DNA from: Holosporales bacterium
Lineage (GTDB): Bacteria > Pseudomonadota > Alphaproteobacteria > RUG11792
Direction: 5' to 3'
DNA length: 64,000 nucleotides
Assembly (NCBI GenBank): GCA_031267075.1
Contig: JAIRZU010000005.1
Span: 1-64,000 of the forward strand
Made by a program: the position numbers and the translations under genes. Within the stretch, counting starts at the first letter, position 1. Each line of letters begins with the position of its first letter. The notes under the pieces were generated by a model. It was given only the letters and a program-made list of their open reading frames with translations, was not told where the DNA came from and made no database searches. This document shows, piece by piece, positions 36,190 through 45,120 of the stretch.

Positions 36190-36219
36190 TTGACACATTC
36201 TTTCGTATCACAGTATAGT
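36190..36219 (+). promoter_or_regulatory. sigma70-type promoter (TTGACA-N18-TATAGT)
   Basis: TTGACA, an 18-nt spacer and TATAGT, 47 nt upstream of the ATG at 36267. Confidence 0.7.
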
Positions 36220-36266
36220 TATAATATGAAATGAAAGTTCAGTGAAATGCACGAGAAGGAAACAAG

Positions 36267-36983
36267 ATGAACAAGTATGTGATGATGTTGGTCGTATCAG
36301 CAATGTTAGCAGTGGGAGCAGGAGTAGCTCAGGCGAAGACTCTAGCTGGAAGAGACTGGCGAACAGCGAATAGACGGGAACAGCCGCCTCCCGTAGCCGT
36401 TCAACCTGAAAGTAAAAATCCCACTGAAGGTAACCCTCTCACTCCTGACCAGTTTGCTTCCCTAGATGACATGAGTGTATCAAAAATGGTGGAACTACCA
36501 GAGGCAGTACCAGCTCTCCCTCTCCCTGTAGTAGAGACAGTACCGGCTCCATCACTAGAAGCACTACGACAGTGGAAACAGCGGAATTGGACGGCCACCA
36601 TTAAAGACGTATCTCATTCAAACCCACTCGAGTGTCGGAATCCATACGTAGTAGAGCGCAGCCTTGCTACCATACCGTTCCAAAATAAAATAGCCCCTGG
36701 GAAATTCGCTGGAGACTTTAGCACCGTAATATTCGAAGCGGATGACTACGGCAGAGTCATCATCACAACATTGCACAACGGCTGTCACCCAATGTTCACT
36801 ACCGATGGAGACCACAATCACGTAATAAACTGGAAGGGAGTAACGTGTTACCGGCGCAGCGGATCAGGCTCATTCATGTCAATATCGAAGAAGGAGGCCG
36901 AAAAGATAAAGATACGGAGCCGCTTTGAGACAGCGCTCAAAACGAGCATGCAACTTGCGAAGGCCTGCACAGAGACCCCATAG
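36267..36983 (+). CDS. secreted protein of unknown function
   Basis: Signal peptide MNKYVMMLVVSAMLAVGAGVAQA, closely related to those of the next two genes. A proline-rich linker (about 35-95) leads to a compact C-terminal domain (about 110-238) with four cysteines (in ECRNPY, NGCHPM, VTCYRR, KACTETP), suggesting disulfides in the periplasm or outside the cell. I do not recognise a family. Own promoter at 36190. Confidence 0.75.
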   Translation: MNKYVMMLVVSAMLAVGAGVAQAKTLAGRDWRTANRREQPPPVAVQPESKNPTEGNPLTPDQFASLDDMSVSKMVELPEAVPALPLPVVETVPAPSLEALRQWKQRNWTATIKDVSHSNPLECRNPYVVERSLATIPFQNKIAPGKFAGDFSTVIFEADDYGRVIITTLHNGCHPMFTTDGDHNHVINWKGVTCYRRSGSGSFMSISKKEAEKIKIRSRFETALKTSMQLAKACTETP

Positions 36984-37018
36984 AGATCGGTAACCTCTCA
37001 CTCTCGCAAGCTACTCTC

Positions 37019-37080
37019 CCCTCCTCAGGTGGCTTGTGGATCTTCAAAGATGTGCTTGACACATTCTCTCTCACCATGCT
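37019..37080 (+). repeat. direct repeat (promoter-region cassette), second copy
   Basis: Second copy of the 35346-35407 sequence. Here the cassette itself supplies the -35 (TTGACA at 37056) and runs into TACGAT at 37080. Confidence 0.85.
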
Positions 37081-37085
37081 ACGAT
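37056..37085 (+). promoter_or_regulatory. sigma70-type promoter (TTGACA-N18-TACGAT)
   Basis: It lies 38 nt upstream of the ATG at 37124. Confidence 0.7.
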
Positions 37086-37123
37086 ATACGACATAAACTC
37101 AGCGACTCACGAGGGAGATTGAA

Positions 37124-37405
37124 ATGAACAAGTATGTGACGATGGCAATGGGGGCGGTAATGCTGGCAGCTGCTGCTCAGGGTAGGGTCCCTGATATGGG
37201 AAGAAGTGACTACGATGGGCGGCGCGGCCGTATTGTTCAGGAAATCTACAGCGAAGTGGACAACCGGTGTATGGGGGAACTCTATGAGGTGACGAGAAAG
37301 ATGAAACGACGGGCTGGCCAGGATGGAAACCCAGAGCATACCGAAGCTGGAGCAGAGGGGCAAAGCCGGCCAGGCCCATTCTCACCGTGGTCCATAGATG
37401 AATAG
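37124..37405 (+). CDS. small secreted protein of unknown function
   Basis: 93 residues: a signal peptide (MNKYVTMAMGAVMLAAAAQG) related to its neighbours, then a hydrophilic, charged mature part with one cysteine (NRCMGEL) and an Arg/Lys-rich stretch (RKMKRRAGQ). It overlaps the next gene by 8 nt, so the two are translated from one message. It may be a truncated relative of the neighbouring genes; only the leader is similar. Confidence 0.65.
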   Translation: MNKYVTMAMGAVMLAAAAQGRVPDMGRSDYDGRRGRIVQEIYSEVDNRCMGELYEVTRKMKRRAGQDGNPEHTEAGAEGQSRPGPFSPWSIDE

Positions 37406-37931
37406 ATATGTAATGATGATGGCAATGGGAGCGGTGATGCTGGCAGCTACTGCTACCTCTTCCAATGCCGGGGAGCTGGAGCCTCAAGACTGCCATCAAT
37501 TGCCGCGCCCGTGTTCTCTTCCTGTTACTCTTGAAGGTCACGTGGCTGTGAATACGGAAGTGGCGGATTCATCCGAGTCTCAAGAAACTCCCAGGCTAAC
37601 GCGCTCGCGTTCTCTTCCTGTTACTCTCGAAGATCAGGTAGCTGTGGATACGGAAGTGGCGGATTTATCCGAGTCTCAAGAACCTCCCAGGCTAACGCGC
37701 TCGTGTTCTCTTCCTGTCACTCCCGAAGAGTATGAGGATGCGGGACAGCAGGCCGACGCGCGCACGCTAAACTGGGTGTGCGGCATGGTGGCCGAGTTCG
37801 GGCCAGACCTCCCAAGACTAGCCGCAGTATGTAGAGCCCTTGGAGAATCTGCGCTGCCACCAGCCTCACTATTTAGCCGCCCTGGAGAATCCTCTGAGCC
37901 GCCACCAGCCTCACCCCTCGATCCTCAATAA
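37398..37931 (+). CDS. secreted protein with tandem 14-3-3-type motifs
   Basis: Signal peptide MNRYVMMMAMGAVMLAATATSSNA. The mature part has three copies of an about 32-residue unit, each with RxxSLPVTxE: RPCSLP at 37-42, RSRSLP at 69-74 and RSCSLP at 101-106. The last two fit the mode 1 14-3-3 consensus RSxSxP exactly. The unit continues (V)A-V-TEVAD-SESQE and is probably disordered. A helical, cysteine-bearing C-terminal part (about 118-150) and a proline-rich end follow. Host phosphorylation and 14-3-3 binding is an inference. Confidence 0.7.
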   Translation: MNRYVMMMAMGAVMLAATATSSNAGELEPQDCHQLPRPCSLPVTLEGHVAVNTEVADSSESQETPRLTRSRSLPVTLEDQVAVDTEVADLSESQEPPRLTRSCSLPVTPEEYEDAGQQADARTLNWVCGMVAEFGPDLPRLAAVCRALGESALPPASLFSRPGESSEPPPASPLDPQ

Positions 37932-38481
37932 CCTCTCTCACAAGCTCCTCTTCCAACAAAGGGCGTGAGCCATCATAAGAGTTGACTTATTACTCTGGGC
38001 GGGAGCAAAATGGCAGATAAGTAGGCGATTAAGCACTTTGCTGCCTGGGAGAGAAGATCTAAATACATCTATGCAAACTGCTATAGCAATGCAAAGAGTA
38101 GGACAGCAGCTAGGTTTCTAAAGGAGTTAATAGGTGTAGCTCCCTAGAGGATTAGATCAATACAGGTAGATGGAGGGAGTGAGTTTATGCTGGAGTTTAA
38201 GGAAGCTTGCAAGGAGTTAGATATTCCACTGGTAGTACTGCCTCCTGCTTCTCCACAGTATAATGGAGGAGTAGAGAGGAGTAATAGAGTGTTCAGAGAG
38301 GAGTTCTATGAGGATGCTAATGGGTTGAAAGGACTCACTCCTATGGAGTATGTTGGTAATGTTCTGGAGGCAGCTGAGTTGTCTCATAGAGGGTGAACTT
38401 ATACAACACGCACACCTACCCTTGACATTCCCTATTTTTTAGAGCAAACTACTTTTAGTGCAGTGTATTATATATGAGAAT
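37932..38481. other. intergenic region with transposase relic
   Basis: It holds the IS481-type relic described separately and, at 38422, a TTGACA that probably starts the promoter of the next secreted gene; its -10 is not clear. Confidence 0.5.
37995..38399 (+). pseudogene. IS481/IS3-type integrase-core transposase remnant
   Basis: In one frame the translation reads through AIKHFAAWERRSKYIYANCY, VDGGSEFMLEFKEAC and PQYNGGVERSNRVFREEFYE, the DDE integrase core with its second Asp and final Glu. Two TAG codons interrupt it (38022 and 38142). The N-terminal DNA-binding part is missing. The last 70 codons are still open (38187-38396). Confidence 0.88.
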
Positions 38482-39351
38482 ATGATGAAGGTAAAAATAG
38501 TGTTGATCGCAATGATGATGAATGTAGCATGCAGTGCGACGGAATATGGACAAGTGGCGACCGAGATAGCACTGAACACATTCGCAGCACGAGCTGGCTA
38601 CATCGCATGGCTACTCCGGGCGCATGCACCAGCGGAAGACCAGCCAACGGTACCGCAAGGACAGAGTGCGCAAACCTCAGGAGCGGAGCTCCCTGCTCCA
38701 GGAATACCGGCGGAACCACCAGCAACATCTCCAGACACAGAACCATCAGCTAACCCACCATCGCTTACGGACTTGGGCAGGAGCCTCGAAGAATTCGGCG
38801 AGAGTGCAATAATACAGTGCGCAGACCTCGCAACGATATACAAAGCAAAAATCGCAATAAAAGTGCTCATGGACTCCATCCCAGGCTCGGATCCGAGAGA
38901 TGGAGACCCTGAGCGAAGCGGCAAGCAGATCGCGCTCGTGACGCAGCTTCACTGTGCCATGGATAGAGAAGTCGACCGGCAGCTACCGTGGGGGGCAGGA
39001 GACCCAACACCCTCCCAAGCCACGGAAGGAAGTCTGATCCCCACCGGGTACCTCGCAGACCTATGCGCGGACCAGGTCATAGATATTGCAGTAGCACTCG
39101 GAATGACTAGATTGGGTGACGACGTGCCAGCATACAGCCCTGAAGACCTTAAAAAGGTAGCGAGGGTGCAGCTCCAAGGCGTGTGGGTGTATAACCCGAG
39201 TCCGGAGCAGTTGAGAGCAGCCGAAGGAGTCATACTGGAGACTATGGACCGGTTGCGCGAAGTGCTGTTTGAACTGGGTTTCCCGACAGACCACATCATT
39301 GGACTCCCACAGTGGTCTGACCATGGCAGTGAAGTGCCTGAAGAGCAGTAA
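38482..39351 (+). CDS. secreted protein of unknown function
   Basis: The start MMKVKIVLIAMMMNVACSA gives a short signal peptide, with CSA as the likely cleavage end. A proline/threonine-rich linker (about 50-95) separates an N-terminal helical part from a larger helical domain (about 100-285) with FGESAIIQCADLATIYKAK and repeated VALGMTRLGDD-like helices. Cysteines are few (QCADL, LHCAMD, DLCADQ). No family is recognised. It lies directly after the transposase relic, which suggests an accessory position. Confidence 0.75.
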   Translation: MMKVKIVLIAMMMNVACSATEYGQVATEIALNTFAARAGYIAWLLRAHAPAEDQPTVPQGQSAQTSGAELPAPGIPAEPPATSPDTEPSANPPSLTDLGRSLEEFGESAIIQCADLATIYKAKIAIKVLMDSIPGSDPRDGDPERSGKQIALVTQLHCAMDREVDRQLPWGAGDPTPSQATEGSLIPTGYLADLCADQVIDIAVALGMTRLGDDVPAYSPEDLKKVARVQLQGVWVYNPSPEQLRAAEGVILETMDRLREVLFELGFPTDHIIGLPQWSDHGSEVPEEQ

Positions 39352-39388
39352 CCCGAGAAGGGGGGACCTCCCCCACCAAACACGGTAG

Positions 39389-39440
39389 ACCTCCCCCTCC
39401 CCTCCGTAATCAGTTTCCTGCCTCGTCGATCCCGTGCTAG
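39389..39440 (-). repeat. degenerate palindromic element copy
   Basis: CCGTAATCAGTTTCCTGCC and TCGTCGATCCCGTGCTAG match the element's left half. The right half is lost. Confidence 0.65.
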
Positions 39441-39528
39441 AAGTCCTAGCTCTCGCTGTCACCACCTCTCCTACCAAAGCGCGGTCCCTTTGGAACGAGA
39501 AATCCGAGACCAAATCTACGAAGCGTAG

Positions 39529-39562
39529 TGTCAAGGGCGATAGAGCGAAGCGTCCCTTGACA
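39529..39562. other. hairpin of unknown role
   Basis: TGTCAAGGG and CCCTTGACA form a perfect 9-bp stem around a 16-nt loop. No T-run follows, so it is not a typical terminator. Confidence 0.5.
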
Positions 39563-39789
39563 ACTCGAGTGGAGTAAATTGGTAGAATCGAGGGACTCCA
39601 AGAGGGAACATCCCGAAACATGGATATCCTCGAGCCCAGTGTCTCCTTCCATAAGCTCTGATCATGGAGGCTATGGGAGGGGGGGCCGATAGGCCGCTTC
39701 ATATACCTAGCTACTGGCCTGATACATTATCACGGATTTGACTATAATTCATGAGGTAGCCTTGTGTTAAGTTTATGATGAGAAAGCAG

Positions 39790-39818
39790 TTGCAATGATC
39801 TCATTGAGAACGTACAAT
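39790..39818 (+). promoter_or_regulatory. sigma70-type promoter (TTGCAA-N17-TACAAT)
   Basis: It lies 71 nt upstream of the ATG at 39890. Confidence 0.6.
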
Positions 39819-39889
39819 GTGCGCAAGAGAGTATCTCATGTGGTAGTGACCTAGTACATGAGTCGACGATAAAACTAACAGGTGAACAA

Positions 39890-42688
39890 ATGAAGAGAGT
39901 AATAATTGCGGGACTGATAGGGGCGATCGCGAGCGCCCAACTGGTCGAGAAGGCACAAGCGAGCACCCCAACACGGAAGGCCGCCACAAGCAAGAAGGGC
40001 GACAACCTCAGCGAGATACTGGCACTCCTCGAACGAGTGGACGTCGACTCCCCAGCCACCAAGGAGAAGCTACACAAGATGAGCAAAAGTGGCATCGTGG
40101 CTCTCAACGACCTTATAATGGAGGATGACGCGCCCCCACAAAGCGTGTTCAGTTTGTGGCGTGCCTTCGACAGTGGCGGACTTCTACATGTACCACCTGG
40201 GGGAGAAGATGTGGCCCTCGGGGGCAGAGGCGTGGAACTAGCAACCATGCTGATAAACGTAGCAGCTCTCTGCGGGCGCATTCCGGAAGGGTGCTGCAGT
40301 GGGTTGTCCTCTCTCCAAAGAATGAAAGTGGTCAAAGCACTCACTGCCTCACAAACTTCTCCGGAATCTACCGCTGAGGCAGCGGCTCTAATAGCCTTAT
40401 TCTCGAGGAGTAGCAAAAGATCAACAGCAGCGAAAATCATCGATAGCGCCTTAAGTTGGTACATGAATATTGGCGGAGCAGACCAAAACCACATACCTTA
40501 CGCGATCACGAGGTGCATGTGGGCCGCAAAAAGCCTCGATATAGATCCCGCTCTGATACCCAGTGCTGGCACCTCGGGAGGCCTCACCCAAGCCCGACTC
40601 ACATGGCTTGCTCGGCACCCCAACGAGATACCAAGTGCAATGGAGCTTGGGGGCCCCTCCGACGACCCCGACAGGATATTCCAGATGGCGAAGGGCCGCT
40701 TCCCTCCGGAGTGGATAGGCATGGTGCTGCTCAGCAAAAATACTGACCAACAAACAGCCCTTGCCATGGCGCGAGTGTTTAAACCTGAACACCTAGCGGT
40801 CATCTTGAGTAGCACCCTCGTAAAGAGAGTAGACTGGGCCCCCGTTCGGATCACAGCAGAGCAGGGCATAGCCCGATGTAGCGCACTCACGGCACAACTG
40901 CAGGCTGCCCGCATACTCAAGGACGAAACGGAAGAGACGCGATACCTGACAGAACTCACCACCCTGGCTGAGGAGGTACTCGGGTACAGCAAGTTACGGC
41001 GAGCAGGCAAAGCCCTCGTACTTGGCGCCCCCGGCGTGGAGGAGGAACCGACCGCAGAGATGGTTAACGAGTTCATTGACCAGCTAGATCTAGACCCAGT
41101 AGACAAGCATCTCCTCAAGTGCGCAGTCGCTAGTCGTGAAGTGGGGCCCCGCCCCGCCTATGACATTACTGCCGGGGCCCTAATTAATACGCAACAGAGC
41201 TGGTTGGACGATAAGCTAAAAAGAGCCGTCGAAGCGCAGACCCCACCCAACCAGTTAAAGTGGGCCGCGGAGCAAGGCATGAGAGTGAGAGAGCTGCTGC
41301 AAGTCCCGGTTACGGTAACCGGAGCGGGTGGAGTAAAGGTGGTCGTGAGCAGGAACGTAGCAGCCATAGAAGACGTAGTCGAAAGGGATATGCGAACCCC
41401 CTTCCCGAGCAGAATACTGGGGATAGAACCACGGGGGGGGGAATTTAGGATCACGTTCTTAGATGTGAATGGCGGTGCAATCGGCCCTGATCAACGATGC
41501 TACCTAGAGGTAGCTCCAGGAACTATCCTCCTCGGTGATGGACTCCCCGTACCCATGAACGAGGAGCAAAGAGCGAGATTCACGGAGATCGTAAGGGACC
41601 CGAGTGTTGGCCGCTCAGCAGATGAATGCCTCATGGCCCTCTCGCAACTCGACCCAACTTTTATCGAAAGTGTCGCCAGGACAAGTGTGGCACTCCGTGA
41701 ACTCGAGTACATGGATCCAAGGAACGCAGCACTATTCCTCTTCGCTCAGTACATTGCCTACCAACCACAAGATGAAGGAGCGATCGGAGCGGCTATAGGT
41801 ACGGTGAGGATGCTGGGATACGGTATTCACAAAGTCCCACCCTACGGCCTTGTTATCCGGGAAGCATCCATCGAAGCGGACCCCCAAGTGCTCAATGAAC
41901 TGCACCATAGAGTGAATGATGACATAGAGCGGCTCGGTAACCTAGTACACGCTCTACCAGGTGGCGAACTGTACCACCAGCTGGCGAAGCTGATCACAAT
42001 CGTAGGGGATGTATGCTCTCCCCCTCATCCTAAAGTACAGGCCCAGCAAGCAGGAGCCCCGGAACTGCAGTCCGCCCAGCAAGCAAGCAGGCCACCAATC
42101 GTAGTGCCACCAGTGGAGGACGAACCACCAGTGGAGGAATCACAACCCGTAAGTCCTGTAGCGGAACCGCAGCACCCAGCACCTGCAGACGTGCCACCAG
42201 TGGAGGACGAACCCCCAGTGGAGGAATCACAACCCGTAAGCCCTGTAGCGGAACCGCAGCCACCAGCACCTGCAAACGTGCTACCAAGCGAACTCCTCGG
42301 TAACCCAAACACCGGGATAGAAGGCCTCCCGGACCTAGACAACTACGATGTCGGGGCACTAGTGCGCATCCTGGAAGAATGGCGTGCCAAGCCTAATACC
42401 AGCGTCCTGGGGCGTCTCCAGAGGATGACCTCAGCGAGTACAACCCTAGAACAATCCACAATGCAACAGATTGCCAAGCAAGCAAAATTCCACAGTGCAA
42501 CCGGGGTGAGCAAGACTAGGGAAGCCATAGTGGACACTGGAACATTCCTCTCGCAAGGAACACTCTACGGCAATACACGAGACATAGGGATAGCGGCAGT
42601 TATACGCGTCGCATACCATGACGAAGCAGTAGAGCGTCAACGGCAAGCAGAAATCGCCGCCGCTGCTAATCCTTCTTCAGCCGGTTAG
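39890..42688 (+). CDS. large secreted protein of unknown function
   Basis: 932 residues with the signal peptide MKRVIIAGLIGAIASAQLVEKAQA. Residues about 25-705 are mostly helical with no domain I recognise. At about 715-805 there are two 36-residue repeats beginning VPPVEDEPPVEESQPV, acidic and proline-rich. A final helical part (about 815-932) follows. A G9 run at 41433-41441 encodes RGG (near residue 515) and is in frame, so a slip of one base there would truncate the protein. By size and low resemblance it is a good effector or surface-protein candidate, but this is inference. Confidence 0.78.
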   Translation: MKRVIIAGLIGAIASAQLVEKAQASTPTRKAATSKKGDNLSEILALLERVDVDSPATKEKLHKMSKSGIVALNDLIMEDDAPPQSVFSLWRAFDSGGLLHVPPGGEDVALGGRGVELATMLINVAALCGRIPEGCCSGLSSLQRMKVVKALTASQTSPESTAEAAALIALFSRSSKRSTAAKIIDSALSWYMNIGGADQNHIPYAITRCMWAAKSLDIDPALIPSAGTSGGLTQARLTWLARHPNEIPSAMELGGPSDDPDRIFQMAKGRFPPEWIGMVLLSKNTDQQTALAMARVFKPEHLAVILSSTLVKRVDWAPVRITAEQGIARCSALTAQLQAARILKDETEETRYLTELTTLAEEVLGYSKLRRAGKALVLGAPGVEEEPTAEMVNEFIDQLDLDPVDKHLLKCAVASREVGPRPAYDITAGALINTQQSWLDDKLKRAVEAQTPPNQLKWAAEQGMRVRELLQVPVTVTGAGGVKVVVSRNVAAIEDVVERDMRTPFPSRILGIEPRGGEFRITFLDVNGGAIGPDQRCYLEVAPGTILLGDGLPVPMNEEQRARFTEIVRDPSVGRSADECLMALSQLDPTFIESVARTSVALRELEYMDPRNAALFLFAQYIAYQPQDEGAIGAAIGTVRMLGYGIHKVPPYGLVIREASIEADPQVLNELHHRVNDDIERLGNLVHALPGGELYHQLAKLITIVGDVCSPPHPKVQAQQAGAPELQSAQQASRPPIVVPPVEDEPPVEESQPVSPVAEPQHPAPADVPPVEDEPPVEESQPVSPVAEPQPPAPANVLPSELLGNPNTGIEGLPDLDNYDVGALVRILEEWRAKPNTSVLGRLQRMTSASTTLEQSTMQQIAKQAKFHSATGVSKTREAIVDTGTFLSQGTLYGNTRDIGIAAVIRVAYHDEAVERQRQAEIAAAANPSSAG
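41433..41441 (+). repeat. G9 homopolymer within a secreted-protein gene
   Basis: Nine G residues in the sense strand, currently keeping the frame open (codons CGG GGG GGG GAA). Confidence 0.85.
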
Positions 42689-42702
42689 ATCTAAGGATGT
42701 GA

Positions 42703-42729
42703 GTGGATAACCTATCGCGGGTTATCCAC
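42703..42729 (+). terminator. hairpin after the large secreted-protein gene
   Basis: GTGGATAACC and GGTTATCCAC form a perfect 10-bp stem 14 nt after the stop. No poly-T follows, so termination by this hairpin is not certain. Confidence 0.5.
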
Positions 42730-42849
42730 CACTCGGCCTGTGGCTTCTGCTTAGGAGTGGTTTCATAGGCTTCCTCAGGTGTCTTAAATTTCTCATATAT
42801 CTTCCTCAAGTACAATGAAGGAGTGATTCATGGAAGGCTAAAAACGGGG

Positions 42850-42982
42850 AGACATCTAACTAACGTAGTTGGTGCCCATACCAGTCCACTTAAGCATAGT
42901 CGTCTCTTGCCTGAATTTACGTGATTTCTGGAACCATTTTAGCTATGAAGCTTCCTGTATCAACTACATAAGTTAGATGTCT
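42850..42982. repeat. MITE-like element with 22-bp inverted ends
   Basis: AGACATCTAACTAACGTAGTTG at the left is matched at 20 of 22 positions by the inverted right end (CAACTACATAAGTTAGATGTCT); the whole is 133 bp with no reading frame. It is unrelated to the palindromic element. Confidence 0.6.
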
Positions 42983-43092
42983 ATTCTTTTTTACACAGCT
43001 GTTTTGATGGAACCTGTATACGAGCCGTGAGTTGTTGTTTTGAAATGGACAAATGCCTGAAAATGCTATAGCATTGATCGCGTAGCAGTTAT

Positions 43093-43168
43093 GCCCAGAT
43101 AGCTCAGTCGGTAGAGCAAGAGACTGAAAATCTCTGTGTCGCTGGTTCGATTCCGGCTCTGGGCACCA
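43093..43168 (+). tRNA. tRNA-Phe (GAA)
   Basis: 76 nt, acceptor GCCCAGA/TCTGGGC, anticodon loop CTGAAAA (GAA), T-loop GTTCGATTC, CCA encoded. A TTGAAA...TGCTAT-type promoter may lie at about 43050. Confidence 0.96.
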
Positions 43169-43210
43169 TTGTCCGTGTGATGAACTACAGGATCCCAAAG
43201 ACATGACCCT

Positions 43211-43234
43211 AGGCTCCGTGAGTGAATTTTACCT
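43211..43234 (+). mobile_element. IS5-type end remnant
   Basis: AGGCTCCGTGAGTGAATTTTACC matches the IS left ends at 24911 and 55348 closely. Nothing else of the element remains nearby. Confidence 0.6.
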
Positions 43235-43361
43235 CAACAAAACCAAAGCAGAAGCAAAGTGTATAAACGCCACTGTGGTTAGTACTTGAACAAGCTTCAT
43301 CAACTAGCCTGGTAAATGTCTCTATTTTTTTGAGGGGAGGGGGAGCATTTCTCCGGTAGCC

Positions 43362-44798
43362 CTAGATGTCTGCTTCGCCTGCTCGGCTATAGGAGTGTTT
43401 GCCCACCTTACAGATGTGTATGAGGTTGGTTTGGCCTGGCTCTCTAAATGGGAAGCCGGCAACTATTATGATCTTCTGATCATCAGCCACGTCGAAGTTT
43501 TGAATCAGGTTTTTCTGAACGATCTGAATCATCTGTGAGAATCCGAAAATCTCATCTGATACGATCTGGGTCACTCCCCAGCTTAGACACAGCCTCCTAG
43601 CGGCTCGTTGGCTCGTTGTGAATGCAACTATATTGGCGCTGGGGCGACCATTCGCTATGACATTGGCGCTCCTCCCAGACTCTGTGAAAACGACTACAGT
43701 TTCGATGTTATCCTTCGCAGCCATTATCGATACAGCCTCCGCAACTGAGCTGGTGCTAGCAGCATTAGTATGACAGAAACTACATGGCTCCCTCTCAGCT
43801 TGTGTAACTATTTTCGCCATCGTTTTCACGGCTTCAACAGGGTACTGACCGCTCGCCGTCTCCGCTGATAGCATGACAGCATCAGCTCCCTCCAGCACCG
43901 CATACGCCACATCTGAAACCTCCGCTCGAGTCGGCACATGGCATGAAATCATTGACTCCAACATCTGTGTTGCTACGATACACGGCTTGCAGTATTCCCT
44001 CGCTTTCTCCACCAGCATCTTCTGTACATGCGGGACGGACTCAAATGGTATCTCGACACCGAGGTCTCCTCTTGCTACCATAATAGCATCAGCAGCACCT
44101 ACTATCGAATCGATATACTCGAGTGCCATGGGCTTCTCTATCTTGGCTAGCACGTTGATGTCTGGGCCGACTATGTTCCTAGCGCATTCTATATCGTCAG
44201 CTGTTTGAACGAATGATACAGCTAGCCAGTCAGCATCTATTTCTCCGATGATTGCTAGGTCAGCCTGATCCCTCTCTGTGATCGCGTTGATCGGCAGTAC
44301 AACGCCTGGAACCTCAACTCCCTTTCTATTCGAAAGCTGGCCCCCCTCAAGCACGACTGTCTCTATGGACTTTCCATCATTATTCATAGCCTTCAGCTTC
44401 AGCTTACCGTCGTCAAGGAGGATGTCTGTCCCAGGTATGATAGCGTTGATTATCTCGGGGTGAGGCAGACAGACCCTCATGGCATTCCCATGATCCGGGT
44501 TAAGATCTAATGTGAACTTTGCTCCAGCTAACAGAGATACCCCCTTATCCTCGAACGTCCCTATCCTTATCTTGGGGCCTTGGATATCCATCATAATTGC
44601 AAGTGGGATCCCTAACTCCTTCTCAACCTTTCGAACTGAGCAGGCATTCTCCTTGTGCACATCGTGGGCTCCGTGCGAGAAGTTAAGCCTAAACACATCG
44701 ACGCCGGCCTCAGCAAGACTTCGAATTATATCCAGGCTGCTACTTGCTGGACCGAGTGTCGCTACAATCTTCGTCTTCCTGCCAATCCTTACCATCAC
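43362..44798 (-). CDS. pyk: pyruvate kinase
   Basis: Pyruvate kinase makes ATP and pyruvate from phosphoenolpyruvate, the last step of glycolysis. The barrel starts RKTKIVATLGPASSS; the DVFRLNFSHG loop, the MARGDLGVEIPFE signature near 240, and MLSAETASGQYPVE near 315 are all present. 478 residues, normal. Pyruvate kinase is absent from many Rickettsiales, which use PpdK; with the class II aldolase gene nearby it suggests that lower glycolysis is kept. Confidence 0.96.
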   Translation of the reverse strand: MMVRIGRKTKIVATLGPASSSLDIIRSLAEAGVDVFRLNFSHGAHDVHKENACSVRKVEKELGIPLAIMMDIQGPKIRIGTFEDKGVSLLAGAKFTLDLNPDHGNAMRVCLPHPEIINAIIPGTDILLDDGKLKLKAMNNDGKSIETVVLEGGQLSNRKGVEVPGVVLPINAITERDQADLAIIGEIDADWLAVSFVQTADDIECARNIVGPDINVLAKIEKPMALEYIDSIVGAADAIMVARGDLGVEIPFESVPHVQKMLVEKAREYCKPCIVATQMLESMISCHVPTRAEVSDVAYAVLEGADAVMLSAETASGQYPVEAVKTMAKIVTQAEREPCSFCHTNAASTSSVAEAVSIMAAKDNIETVVVFTESGRSANVIANGRPSANIVAFTTSQRAARRLCLSWGVTQIVSDEIFGFSQMIQIVQKNLIQNFDVADDQKIIIVAGFPFREPGQTNLIHICKVGKHSYSRAGEADI

Positions 44799-45120
44799 AA
44801 CTAACCGATACTACCCCGCTCCATGCAAGGCATTCTACCAGTGCTGTGCCAGCATTACAACGTACATCAGATGCTTGAAGGTTCTGTCGCTGATATCACC
44901 TACCAGTCCAACCAGCTCACTCTGTCATCCCCTGGGTCAAAGTTTCCAAATGGTAACATTCCATCGTCGAAGGAACCTTGGAATTAGGGATTGTGAGGGA
45001 GCAGCTATCTCAAGTTGTTAAGAAGGGACAGCTCACAGTAATACAACCTGTTGTAAGATGTATTGTTCTTGACAAATCCATACTCATTGTAGTACAGTGT
45101 ACAAAGTGTGATATACGCAT
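44799..45120. other. intergenic region
   Basis: No gene is recognised. Short open stretches on the minus strand look like debris. The promoter of the next gene is at 45069. Confidence 0.5.
45069..45098 (+). promoter_or_regulatory. sigma70-type promoter (TTGACA-N18-TACAGT)
   Basis: It lies 22 nt upstream of the ATG at 45121, so the leader is short. Confidence 0.65.

Larger units (their letters stand above)
39352..39889. other. intergenic region with repeat relic and hairpin
   Basis: About 540 bp without a credible gene. It contains a degenerate palindromic-element copy at 39389-39440, a 9-bp perfect hairpin at 39529-39562, and the promoter of the next gene at 39790. Confidence 0.55.

Noticed and set aside
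38598..38924. Long open frame antisense to a secreted-protein gene
   Set aside because: It mirrors the codon pattern of the plus-strand gene, which has a signal peptide and start; it has no ribosome site or family resemblance.
42025..42359. Two antisense frames rich in Gly/Ser/Thr and Val/Leu over the proline repeats
   Set aside because: They are reverse readings of the PPVEDEPPVEES repeats of the 932-residue protein.
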